A stretch of 64,000 bases of DNA from Phytohabitans sp037414955. Its GTDB lineage: Bacteria; Actinomycetota; Actinomycetes; Mycobacteriales; Micromonosporaceae. A program made the translations under genes and the position numbers. Positions 24,447 to 31,985 of this stretch are shown piece after piece (the first letter of the stretch is position 1; each line of letters opens with the position of its first letter). The notes under the pieces are model-generated. The model searched no databases. It was given only the letters and a program-made list of their open reading frames with translations, and was not told the DNA's origin. The stretch lies in the NCBI GenBank assembly GCA_037414955.1, contig JBBEWH010000017.1:62001-126000 (forward strand). The letters are read 5' to 3'.

Positions 24447-25540
24447 GGGTTGCTGGCCGCGTCGTCACGCCGAGCGGCGTGCTCGACGACGGATACGTCG
24501 AAGTGAACGGCGCGGAGATCGCGGCGGTGGGATCGGGCGCCACCAATACGGACACCTGGATCGTGCCAGGGTTCGTCGACATCCACACGCACGGCGGCGG
24601 CGGGCACACGTTCACCACCGGTGACCCCGAGGCGGCCCGCGGCGCCGCCGAGTTCCACCTGCGGCGCGGCACGACGACCCTGCTCGCCAGCCTGGTCAGC
24701 TCGCCGTTCGAGCTGATGCGCACCGCGACCGAGGCGTACGCCCCGCTGGTCGCCGAGGGCGTGCTGGCCGGCGTGCACTACGAGGGCCCGTACCTGTCGG
24801 AGGTCCGCTGCGGCGCGCAGAACCCCGCGTACCTGCGGGATCCGTCGCTCGACGAGCTGAACGCGCTGCTGCCGATCGGCGGCGGCGTGGTGCGGATGGT
24901 GACGATCGCGCCGGAACGGCGCGGCGCGCTCGAGGCGATCAAGCTGCTCGTCGCGCACGGCGTGGTGGCCGCGGTGGGCCACACCGACGCCACCTACGAC
25001 CAGACGCTGGAAGCCGTGGCCGCCGGCGCCAGCGTCGGCACGCACGTCTTCAACGGCATGCCCCCGCCCCACCACCGCGCGCCCGGCCCGGTGTTCGCCC
25101 TGCTCGGCGCCCCAGACGTGGTCTGCGAGCTGATCGCGGACGGGGTGCACCTGCACGACGGCACGCTGGCGTTCGCCACCACCGTCACCGGCCCCGACCG
25201 GGCCGCCCTGATCACCGACGCGATGGCGGCGGCGGGCATGCCGGACGGCGCGTACGAGTTGGGCGGCCAGACCGTGGTGGTCGCCGACCGGGTGGCGCGG
25301 CTGGCGCGCGGCGGCTCGATCGCCGGCAGCACGCTGACCATGGACGCGGCGCTGCGGCGGGCGGTGGGCGCCGGCGTGTCCATCGTGGACGCGGTGCGGA
25401 TGGCGGCGACCACGCCGGCCCGCGCCATCGGCCTCGGCGACCGGGTCGGCGCACTGACCCCCGGCCACCGCGCCGACCTCGTGCTCCTCGACGCCGACCT
25501 GCACGTCCAACGCGTCATGCGCGCCGGCACCTGGCTCTAG
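24443..25540 (+). CDS. nagA: N-acetylglucosamine-6-phosphate deacetylase
   Basis: 365 residues. It removes acetate from GlcNAc-6-P. Metal and substrate motifs are all present: IHTHGGGG, the Glu in HYEGPYLS, VGHTDATYDQT, HVFNGMPPPHHRAPG, DGVHLHDG and the catalytic Asp in LITDAMAAAG. The length is normal for the amidohydrolase family. It is coupled to the ROK gene by a four-base overlap. Together the operon would convert GlcNAc to GlcN-6-P and on to fructose-6-P. Confidence 0.95.
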   Translation: MRVAGRVVTPSGVLDDGYVEVNGAEIAAVGSGATNTDTWIVPGFVDIHTHGGGGHTFTTGDPEAARGAAEFHLRRGTTTLLASLVSSPFELMRTATEAYAPLVAEGVLAGVHYEGPYLSEVRCGAQNPAYLRDPSLDELNALLPIGGGVVRMVTIAPERRGALEAIKLLVAHGVVAAVGHTDATYDQTLEAVAAGASVGTHVFNGMPPPHHRAPGPVFALLGAPDVVCELIADGVHLHDGTLAFATTVTGPDRAALITDAMAAAGMPDGAYELGGQTVVVADRVARLARGGSIAGSTLTMDAALRRAVGAGVSIVDAVRMAATTPARAIGLGDRVGALTPGHRADLVLLDADLHVQRVMRAGTWL

Positions 25541-25544
25541 CCCT

Positions 25545-25600
25545 CATGATCAGGGCGTCCTTCAAGTCGTTCTAACTACTTGAAGGACGCCCTGATCATG
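25545..25600. repeat. 56-bp palindromic element (copy 5), after nagA
   Basis: It starts four bases after the nagA stop. CAGGGCG/CGCCCTG arm type, one central mismatch (GTCGTT against AACTAC). Its right edge touches the hipBA promoter region. Confidence 0.95.
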
Positions 25601-25611
25601 AACCCAGGTCG

Positions 25612-25669
25612 TGCCAGGATTTTCTGGCATAGAGCACTGTTACGCCGGATGCCATGTTTCTCTGGCATC
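25612..25669. promoter_or_regulatory. Two operator-like inverted repeats upstream of hipBA
   Basis: TGCCAG-N6-CTGGCA (25612-25629) and GATGCCA-N8-TGGCATC (25648-25669) share the TGCCA/TGGCA half-sites, with centres 38 bp apart. They lie 50-110 bases upstream of the hipB-like start, where an autoregulating HipB would bind. Confidence 0.65.
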
Positions 25670-25719
25670 AGAGGTCTTATGCTGAAGTGGCGGAAAATCG
25701 CGGCGGGAGGAGCTCACCG

Positions 25720-25962
25720 GTGGCCGTTTGGCGGGTGTCGACGCCGGCGCAGCTCAGCGCAGCGCTTTCCAGTGCCCGGCGCGAAGCCGGGATGACCCAG
25801 GAGGAGCTCGCCGCCTGGGCACACGTCAACCGGCGCTACCTTACGGTGCTCGAGCAGGGCCGGGCGTCGCTGCAGGTCCAGCGGCTGCTCGACGTGCTCA
25901 ACGTGCTGGGCTACGACATGGTCATCGTGCCCAAGGGGCACCCGATCGATCCGGCACGCTGA
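25720..25962 (+). CDS. hipB: HipB-like antitoxin/XRE regulator
   Basis: 80 residues from the GTG at 25720 (GGGAGGAG seven bases upstream). A Cro/C1-type helix-turn-helix fills the protein: LSSARREAGMTQEELAAWAH, then VNRRYLTVLEQGRASLQV, ending in LNVLGYDMVIVPKGHPID. It shares one base with the hipA start (TGATG at 25960-25964). It would bind and neutralise HipA and repress the operon through the two inverted repeats upstream. Confidence 0.9.
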   Translation: MAVWRVSTPAQLSAALSSARREAGMTQEELAAWAHVNRRYLTVLEQGRASLQVQRLLDVLNVLGYDMVIVPKGHPIDPAR

Positions 25963-27239
25963 TGCCGCCCCGGCGAACGCCGCGCCTCCAGGTCTGGATC
26001 GACGACGAACACGTCGCCGACCTCGTGGAGCCCAGATCGCGGCAAATCCGCCTGGAATACACGAAGGAGGCGCTGGGGCGGTATGCGCTGGGGGATATTG
26101 TGCTGTCCGCGAGCCTTCCGGTCCGGCCCCAGCCGTACTCCGCTGGGGAAACCTGGCCCTTCCTGGAGGGCCTGCTCCCGGAGGGCGAGGCGCGCACGCG
26201 CATCGAGGAACGGTTCGACGTCCCGCGAGGTGACACCTACCGGCTTCTCGAAGCGATCGGACGGGACTGCGCTGGCGCCGTCGCGATACTCCCCGCGGGC
26301 CAGCAGCCGGTAGCCGACCTGGCTGCCGCCGAGAGCGTGGACGACGCCGGGTTGGCCGAAGCGATCGCCGATCTCGCCGAGCACCCCTTGGGCATCGAAG
26401 CCGACGTCCGGCTTTCACTCGCCGGCATGCAAGAGAAGCTGCTGCTCACGAGGTTGCCAACCGGCGGATGGGCGCGGCCGCGGGGCGGCACGCCGTCGAC
26501 ACACATCTTGAAGCCGGAGCCGGCCCGCTTCCCCGGGATGGTGGCGCTGGAGGCATTCGGTCTGCGCCTGGCGGAGGCTATCGGGCTGCCCGCCGCGCAC
26601 ACTGAGGTGCTCCGGATCGAGGGTGGTCGGCCGGTGCTGGCGGTCGCCCGCTACGACCGCCGCGTCACCGCCGATGGCGATGTCCGCCGGATCCACCAGG
26701 AAGACCTGTGCCAGGCGCTCGGAATCCTGCCCACCCGGAAGTACGAGTCCGACGGCGGCCCGAGCTTCCGGCAGATCGCCGACATCGTCCTGCGGATCGC
26801 GACCCGGCCGCGTGCCGAGTTGGCGCGCCTCGTCCAGATCATGGCCCTGACGGTGGCGCTGGGCAACACGGACGCGCACGGACGAAACCTCGCGCTGCTC
26901 TATGACCGCCCGGCCGTCCAGCTCGCGCCGCTGTACGACGTCGTGCCGACGCTCGCCCTCCAGCCGCGTGCCGGCGAGCCGGCGCTCAGCACCCGGCTCG
27001 CCATGAGCGTCAACGGCGTTCCCGACATCCGCGAGGTCACCGGCAAAGACCTGCTGCGAGAAGCGGCGAGGTGGGTGCCGGAAGCCACCGCGTTCCACGC
27101 GCTGACGAGGACGTTCGAGGCGATGGTCGAGGCGGCGGCGGGCGTCGCTGCCCAGCTGGCGGAGCATGGCGCACCACTACCTCCCGAGGCCGCCGACCTG
27201 ATCCAGAAACGCACCCGTGACCTCTTCGGCAGCCTCTAG
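25962..27239 (+). CDS. hipA: HipA-like serine/threonine kinase toxin
   Basis: 425 residues. The N-terminal HipA domain has WPFLEGLLPEGEARTR. The kinase part carries the phosphate loop region LSLAGMQEKLLLTR, ATP-binding THILKPEP, the catalytic loop LGNTDAHGRNLALLYD (Asp304) and the metal-binding Asp in LAPLYDVVPT. All key residues of an active HipA are visible. E. coli HipA phosphorylates glutamyl-tRNA synthetase and causes persistence; the target here is unknown. It is in an operon with the HipB-like gene. Confidence 0.92.
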   Translation: MPPRRTPRLQVWIDDEHVADLVEPRSRQIRLEYTKEALGRYALGDIVLSASLPVRPQPYSAGETWPFLEGLLPEGEARTRIEERFDVPRGDTYRLLEAIGRDCAGAVAILPAGQQPVADLAAAESVDDAGLAEAIADLAEHPLGIEADVRLSLAGMQEKLLLTRLPTGGWARPRGGTPSTHILKPEPARFPGMVALEAFGLRLAEAIGLPAAHTEVLRIEGGRPVLAVARYDRRVTADGDVRRIHQEDLCQALGILPTRKYESDGGPSFRQIADIVLRIATRPRAELARLVQIMALTVALGNTDAHGRNLALLYDRPAVQLAPLYDVVPTLALQPRAGEPALSTRLAMSVNGVPDIREVTGKDLLREAARWVPEATAFHALTRTFEAMVEAAAGVAAQLAEHGAPLPPEAADLIQKRTRDLFGSL

Positions 27240-27243
27240 CCCT

Positions 27244-27299
27244 CATGATCAGGGCGTCCTTCAAGTCGTTCTAACTACGTGAAGGACGCCCTGATCATG
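27244..27299. repeat. 56-bp palindromic element (copy 6), between convergent genes
   Basis: It starts four bases after the hipA stop. Its other half codes for the last seven residues and the stop (27275) of the minus-strand permease. CAGGGCG arm type with central mismatches. Confidence 0.95.
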
Positions 27300-28495
27300 A
27301 ACCAGAGGGCGCCGGCGGCGAGGACCGCGAAGCCGGCCACCACGCTGGCCAGCGGCAGGGCGAACGCCAGTAGCAGGCAACCGGCCAGCCCCAGCGCGGG
27401 GATCACCGGCACGCCGCCGAGCGTCAGCGCGGACGCGTTCGTCACCGCGTAGTAGACCAGCACCGTGCAGCTGGAGAAGCCGATCGCGTCCCGGACGTCG
27501 CCGAGCGAGACCAGCACCACGACCGCGACGGCCACCGCCAGCTCGGCCCGGTGCGGCACCTGCCGCTGCGGGTGCACCGCCGCGAGCGCCCCGGGCAGGT
27601 CGCGGCGCCGGGCCATCGCGAGCGTGGTGCGGCCCACTCCGGCGATCAGCGCGAGCAGCACGCCGGTCACGGCCACCGCGGCGCCGGCCCTGACCACCCA
27701 GGCCAGTCCGGGTACCCCGGCCGCGGCGGCCACGTCCGCCAGCGGCGCCACCGAGCCCGCCAGCCGCGCCGGGCCGAGCACGCTCAGGGTCACCAGCGCG
27801 AGCGTCAGGTAGATGGCCAGCACCAGGCCCAACGCCAGCGGCACCGCGCGCGGGATGGTGCGCTCCGGCTCGCGTACCTCCTCGCCCAGGGTCGCCACGC
27901 GGGCGTACCCGGCGAATGCGAAAAAGAGCAGCCCGGCGGCGGTGAGCACGCCGCGGACGCTGGTGCCGGTGTCGTCCCAGAGCCGCGACCCGCTGGGGTC
28001 GCCGGCGGCCAGGCCCACGACGGCGACCGCGCCGAGCACGATCAGCGTGACCCCGACGAGCCAGCGGGTGGCCCGTGCGGTCTTCTGGATGCCGCCGAGG
28101 TTGACCGTGGTGAGCACGACGACGGCCGCGACCGCGACCGGGCGGGCCTGCGCGGGCCACAGGTACGCGCCGATGGTGAGCGCCATCGCCGCGCAGCTCG
28201 CCGTCTTGCCGGTGACGAACCCCCAGCCGGCGAGGAAGCCGGCGAAGTCGCCGAGGCGTTCCCGGCCGTAGACATAGGTGCCGCCGGACTCCGGGTAGCG
28301 GGCGGCGAGGCGGGCCGAGCTGTTCGCGTTGCAGAACGCCACGAACCCGGCGATCAGCAACGCGATCAGCAGGCCGAGCCCGCCGGCTTCGGCGGCGGCC
28401 GGCGCGAAGACCACGAACACGCCCGCGCCGAGCATCGACCCGAGGCCGATGACCACCGCGTCGACGGTAGTCAGCCGCCGGGCCAGCTCAGTCAC
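27275..28495 (-). CDS. APC family amino-acid permease with an element-encoded C-terminus
   Basis: 406 residues, GTG start (GGGAGAG upstream). The first helix, VVIGLGSMLGAGVFVVFAP, carries the APC signature GxG(S/A)xxGxG. About eleven to twelve hydrophobic segments follow, with FFAFAGYARVATLGEEVREP typical of the family. After the last helix (VLAAGALWF) the frame runs into the palindromic element, adding MIRASFT and a stop there. The protein is short for the family, so the original tail may have been replaced. The substrate is unknown. Confidence 0.88.
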   Translation of the reverse strand: MTELARRLTTVDAVVIGLGSMLGAGVFVVFAPAAAEAGGLGLLIALLIAGFVAFCNANSSARLAARYPESGGTYVYGRERLGDFAGFLAGWGFVTGKTASCAAMALTIGAYLWPAQARPVAVAAVVVLTTVNLGGIQKTARATRWLVGVTLIVLGAVAVVGLAAGDPSGSRLWDDTGTSVRGVLTAAGLLFFAFAGYARVATLGEEVREPERTIPRAVPLALGLVLAIYLTLALVTLSVLGPARLAGSVAPLADVAAAAGVPGLAWVVRAGAAVAVTGVLLALIAGVGRTTLAMARRRDLPGALAAVHPQRQVPHRAELAVAVAVVVLVSLGDVRDAIGFSSCTVLVYYAVTNASALTLGGVPVIPALGLAGCLLLAFALPLASVVAGFAVLAAGALWFMIRASFT

Positions 28496-28507
28496 GTCTC
28501 TCCCGGT

Positions 28508-29233
28508 TCACTCTTCGGTGCGGCTAGGAGCCGTGGCAACCAACGACGGCGCCGGATCTGCATTCCGGTTGATGTCCTTCCAGGGCACGCGGGCCAGCAG
28601 GCGGTCGAGGAGAACGCCGAGCAACAGTCCAGCCACCGAATCGGTCACCCAGTGAAAGTCCAGGTAGACGGTGGTACAAAAAACGATCACGGGGGGCGCG
28701 ATCCGCAGCCACCGCCGGGCCGTGCGGCCCAGCCACGGGGCCAGCAGCAGCGCGAGTACGCCGTACCAGACCAGGACGTTCACCATGTGGCCCGACGGGT
28801 ACGACATGGTCGGGATGTCCGGCGGCACGGTGTTGAACAGCTCCACCCGATCGGCGACCTCGGCGCGCGGCGCGGCCCGGTCGGTCCACAGCTTCAGCGG
28901 CATGATCGCGAAGCCGGTCGCCAGGAACGCCGCCACCACCGGCGCGACCGGCCAGATTGAGCGCCGCCGGATGCCCAGCAGGATCGCGATGCCGAGGCAG
29001 AGCAGGGTCAGCGGGCCGCCGTTGCCGAGAAAGTTCAGCCCTCGGGCCAGCCAGTACACCGGGTCGGGCTGATGGCTGCGCACCCAGTCGGAGACGGCCG
29101 AGTCGAAGCCCAGAAACCAGCCGGCGGCGAGCGCGGCCGTCAGCGCGGCGAACCCCGCGACCAGCGCGCCATCGAGCCACCAGCCGGCGGGGCTGATCCG
29201 GTGACGCGTCCGCTCGACAGTCTGCTGCTCCAC
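28508..29233 (-). CDS. PAP2 family phosphatase (undecaprenyl-diphosphatase/phosphatidate phosphatase-like)
   Basis: 241 residues with about six transmembrane helices. The three PAP2 catalytic motifs are seen as KLWTDRAAPR, YPSGHMVN and VYLDFHWVTDSVAG. It would remove phosphate from a lipid or isoprenoid diphosphate at the outer face of the membrane. It lies 12 bases downstream of no gene on its own strand; the permease gene that follows (start 28495) may be co-transcribed. A terminator-like hairpin lies upstream. Confidence 0.92.
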   Translation of the reverse strand: MEQQTVERTRHRISPAGWWLDGALVAGFAALTAALAAGWFLGFDSAVSDWVRSHQPDPVYWLARGLNFLGNGGPLTLLCLGIAILLGIRRRSIWPVAPVVAAFLATGFAIMPLKLWTDRAAPRAEVADRVELFNTVPPDIPTMSYPSGHMVNVLVWYGVLALLLAPWLGRTARRWLRIAPPVIVFCTTVYLDFHWVTDSVAGLLLGVLLDRLLARVPWKDINRNADPAPSLVATAPSRTEE

Positions 29234-29265
29234 GCCCTCACGGTATCCACCCCGTGTGCACAGTG

Positions 29266-29313
29266 AGGAAGGGACCCTTTATATGCATTATGCGATATAA
29301 AGGGTCCCTTCCT
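29266..29313. terminator. Hairpin of the AAGGGACCCTT family (copy A)
   Basis: A perfect 19-bp stem, AGGAAGGGACCCTTTATAT (29266-29284) with its complement (29295-29313), and a ten-base loop. It lies six bases beyond the stop of the minus-strand protease gene. Related hairpins are at 40612 and 42291. Confidence 0.85.
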
Positions 29314-29319
29314 TGCGCG

Positions 29320-30669
29320 TTAGAGGTGGGACTTGATCTTGTCGTGGATCAGGTCCATGCGGACGCCGGAGTTGGGGCAGCCGCCGAAGTGGTGCAGGCC
29401 GATCACCTTGTCGGTGGACTTGGACAGCACCGGGGAGCCCGACGAGCCGCCCTCCGTGTCGCACAGATACGAAATATCCGTCGCCTTGGCGTACCCGGTG
29501 TACGACGGGTTCTCCACCGCGCACGTCCCGTTCGCGTCCTCGTCGCTGTCCATCGCGATCATCGCCGGGTCGCCCGCCGGGTGCTGCGGGATGTAAAGCT
29601 CCTCGCCCTTCGCCGGGCGCCGCAGGTCGATCTGCAGGTAGCCGAACTTCTCGACCGTGTCGAAATCCTCGACCGTGAACAGCGTGTAGTCCAGCGTCTC
29701 GTCGGTGCTCAGCACCTGGTCGCCCCACACCTTCGTGGACCGGAACACCGCGTGCCCGCCGCACTGCGCGCACTGGTAGTTGAACCACACTTCGGTGTCG
29801 TACGCGTCCTTCGAACTGGCGATGCAGTGGTTGTTGGTGATCAGCCGGTTGCTGGCGCCGACCCGCCACGCGGTGCACAGCTCGCTGCCCTTGATGAGCA
29901 GCCGCGCCACGGCCTTCGACCGCTCGTACGCGACCGGGTCGGCCGATTTGTAGCAGACCGCGTCGCTCTTGTCGTCGCCGCCGCAGATGCTCTCGGTGCG
30001 CGGCTGAGCCTCCTTACGCTGAGCCTCCTTGCGTTGAGCTTCCTTACGCTGGGCGGCCGCGCGCTCGGCGGGCGTGTACCCGCGGGCCACCTTGTCCACG
30101 CCGATGCCCAGTTTGGCGACGGCCGAGCCGAGGCCCAGCGGGTCGGGCCGAGTGGTGTGCAGCTCGACGACGGCGGTGTCGCCGGTGACCGACATGGCCC
30201 ACCGCCCCTCGGAGGGGGACAGCAGGCCGCCCTCGACCCGGTGCACCTCCTCGCCGGCGGGATCGGACACCGTCAGGTGGTCGCCGGGCAGCAGGACCAG
30301 CCGGTCGAAGTGCGGCTTCACGTACTCGGCACCGGGGTAGTGGAGGGTCATCGTCCGCTCGCCGTCCAGGTACCCGAGGAGGAGCCGCACCGATTCGACG
30401 ACGCCGACCTGCACCCGCCCGACGGCTCCGCCGCCATCCGCCGCCCCCTCGGGGCGACCGGCCGGGGCCTGCGGCGCGGCCGCGCCGTCCGCGACCTTTC
30501 CGGACGCCGCCGGGGCCGACGGCGAGGACGGCGCGGCCACCGGCGCGGCGGCGGGCCGATCGGCCGGCGGCTCGGCCTCGTTCCCGGTCAGGGCGTACGC
30601 CGTTGTGCCGGCCACCCCGGCCAGCGCCACCGCGCACACGCCCGCCACCAGCGCTACCGTTCGCCGCAT
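29320..30669 (-). CDS. Secreted trypsin-like serine peptidase
   Basis: 449 residues from the ATG at 30667-30669 (GGGGGA upstream); an earlier ATG at 30684 is possible. A signal sequence (MRRTVALVAGVCAVALAGVA) is followed by an Ala/Pro-rich linker and a beta-rich N-terminal region. A Lys/Arg-rich part contains three exact five-residue repeats (QRKEA, 15-bp DNA repeats at 30008-30052). The chymotrypsin-fold triad is His in LITNNHCIAS, Asp in ETLDYTLFTV and Ser in DTEGGSSGSPVL. Several Cys pairs suggest disulfides. It resembles lysyl/glutamyl endopeptidases. The repeat region may be a propeptide hinge. Confidence 0.9.
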   Translation of the reverse strand: MRRTVALVAGVCAVALAGVAGTTAYALTGNEAEPPADRPAAAPVAAPSSPSAPAASGKVADGAAAPQAPAGRPEGAADGGGAVGRVQVGVVESVRLLLGYLDGERTMTLHYPGAEYVKPHFDRLVLLPGDHLTVSDPAGEEVHRVEGGLLSPSEGRWAMSVTGDTAVVELHTTRPDPLGLGSAVAKLGIGVDKVARGYTPAERAAAQRKEAQRKEAQRKEAQPRTESICGGDDKSDAVCYKSADPVAYERSKAVARLLIKGSELCTAWRVGASNRLITNNHCIASSKDAYDTEVWFNYQCAQCGGHAVFRSTKVWGDQVLSTDETLDYTLFTVEDFDTVEKFGYLQIDLRRPAKGEELYIPQHPAGDPAMIAMDSDEDANGTCAVENPSYTGYAKATDISYLCDTEGGSSGSPVLSKSTDKVIGLHHFGGCPNSGVRMDLIHDKIKSHL

Positions 30670-30761
30670 CCTTATGTCCCCCATGTGTCCGACCGTGAAC
30701 AATCCGCCTTCGAGACTGTGTAACGAGCCACGGTTGGCGGCGACGCGCGGTCACACCCGTC

Positions 30762-31985
30762 ATGCTTGGGAACGTGCGGATCACTTCGGCTCTCATCGAC
30801 CCGGCGCTGCTCGACCTCCCGTGGTCGACACCGCTGGAGGAGTGGCCTGCGGATCATCTGGTGGCGCTGCCCCAGGGCATCTCCCGGCACGTGGTGCGGT
30901 TCGTGAAACTGGGCGGCACGGTCTACGCGGTCAAGGAGACCGGCGAGCGGGTCGCCGAGCGGGAGTATGACCTGTTGCGCGCGCTGGAGCGGATCGACTT
31001 CCCGGCGGTGGAGGCGGTGGCGATCGTCGCCGACCGGCAGACCCCGGAGGGTGAGCCGCTCGACCCGGTGCTGATCACCCGTCACCTGCAGTTCTCGCTG
31101 CCATACCGGGCGCTGTTCTCGCACACGCTGCGCCCCGAGACGATGAACCGGTTGCTCGACGCGCTCGCCGTGCTGATCGTGCGGATGCACATCACCGGTT
31201 TTTTCTGGGGTGACTGCTCGCTGTCGAACACGCTGTTCCGGCGCGACGCGGGCGCGTTCGCGGCCTACCTCGTCGACGCCGAGACCGGCGCGCTGCACAA
31301 CCGGCTCTCCAATGGCCAGCGCGGCGAAGACCTGGAGATCGCCCGGGTGAACATCTTCGGCGAGGCGCTCGACCTGGAGGCCGCCGGCCTGCTGCACGAT
31401 TCGATCGACCCGGAGGTGGTCGCGGAGGAGGTCGTGCAGCGGTACGAGCGGCTGTGGCACGAGATCACCTACGAGCAGGAACTCGCCCGCGAGGACCGGC
31501 ACCACATCGAGGGGCGCATCCGCCGCCTGAACGAGATGGGGTTCGACGTCGCGGAGGTGGCCATGTCCGTCGTGGACGGCGACTACCGGGTACGCCCGAA
31601 GGTGGTCGACGCCGGTTACCACACCCGCCGGCTGATGCGCCTGACCGGGCTGGACGCCGAGGAGAACCAGGCGCGGCGGCTGCTCAACGATCTCGACACC
31701 TACCGCGCGGAGAGCGACCTCGCCGACGAGCAGCAGGCGGCGCACCGCTGGCTGACCGAGGTGTTCGAGCCGGTCGTGCGCGCGGTGCCGGCCCACCTGC
31801 GCCGCAAGCTGGAGCCGAGCGAGCTGTTCGTGCAGGTGATCGAGCACCGGTGGCGGCTGTCCGAAGAGGCCGGCCGCGACGTCGGCCTCGCGCTGGCGGT
31901 GCAGTCGTTCCTGGCCGACGTGCTGGTGCACCGCCCGGACGAGCAGGCGGTGCTCGGCATCGAGCTCAGCTCGGCTCTTCAGTAG
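30762..31985 (+). CDS. DUF4032 protein with kinase-like residues
   Basis: 407 residues from the ATG at 30762 (a GTG at 30774 is possible). Recognised as DUF4032. The N-terminal part looks kinase-like: a Lys in VYAVKETGER, a catalytic-loop-like GDCSLSNTLF and a metal-loop-like VDAETGALHN, similar to RIO/lipopolysaccharide kinases. The C-terminal half is the DUF4032 region (LDTYRAESDL onward). Its substrate is unknown. It is convergent with the RCK channel gene, the two ends overlapping by 20 bases. Confidence 0.85.
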   Translation: MLGNVRITSALIDPALLDLPWSTPLEEWPADHLVALPQGISRHVVRFVKLGGTVYAVKETGERVAEREYDLLRALERIDFPAVEAVAIVADRQTPEGEPLDPVLITRHLQFSLPYRALFSHTLRPETMNRLLDALAVLIVRMHITGFFWGDCSLSNTLFRRDAGAFAAYLVDAETGALHNRLSNGQRGEDLEIARVNIFGEALDLEAAGLLHDSIDPEVVAEEVVQRYERLWHEITYEQELAREDRHHIEGRIRRLNEMGFDVAEVAMSVVDGDYRVRPKVVDAGYHTRRLMRLTGLDAEENQARRLLNDLDTYRAESDLADEQQAAHRWLTEVFEPVVRAVPAHLRRKLEPSELFVQVIEHRWRLSEEAGRDVGLALAVQSFLADVLVHRPDEQAVLGIELSSALQ

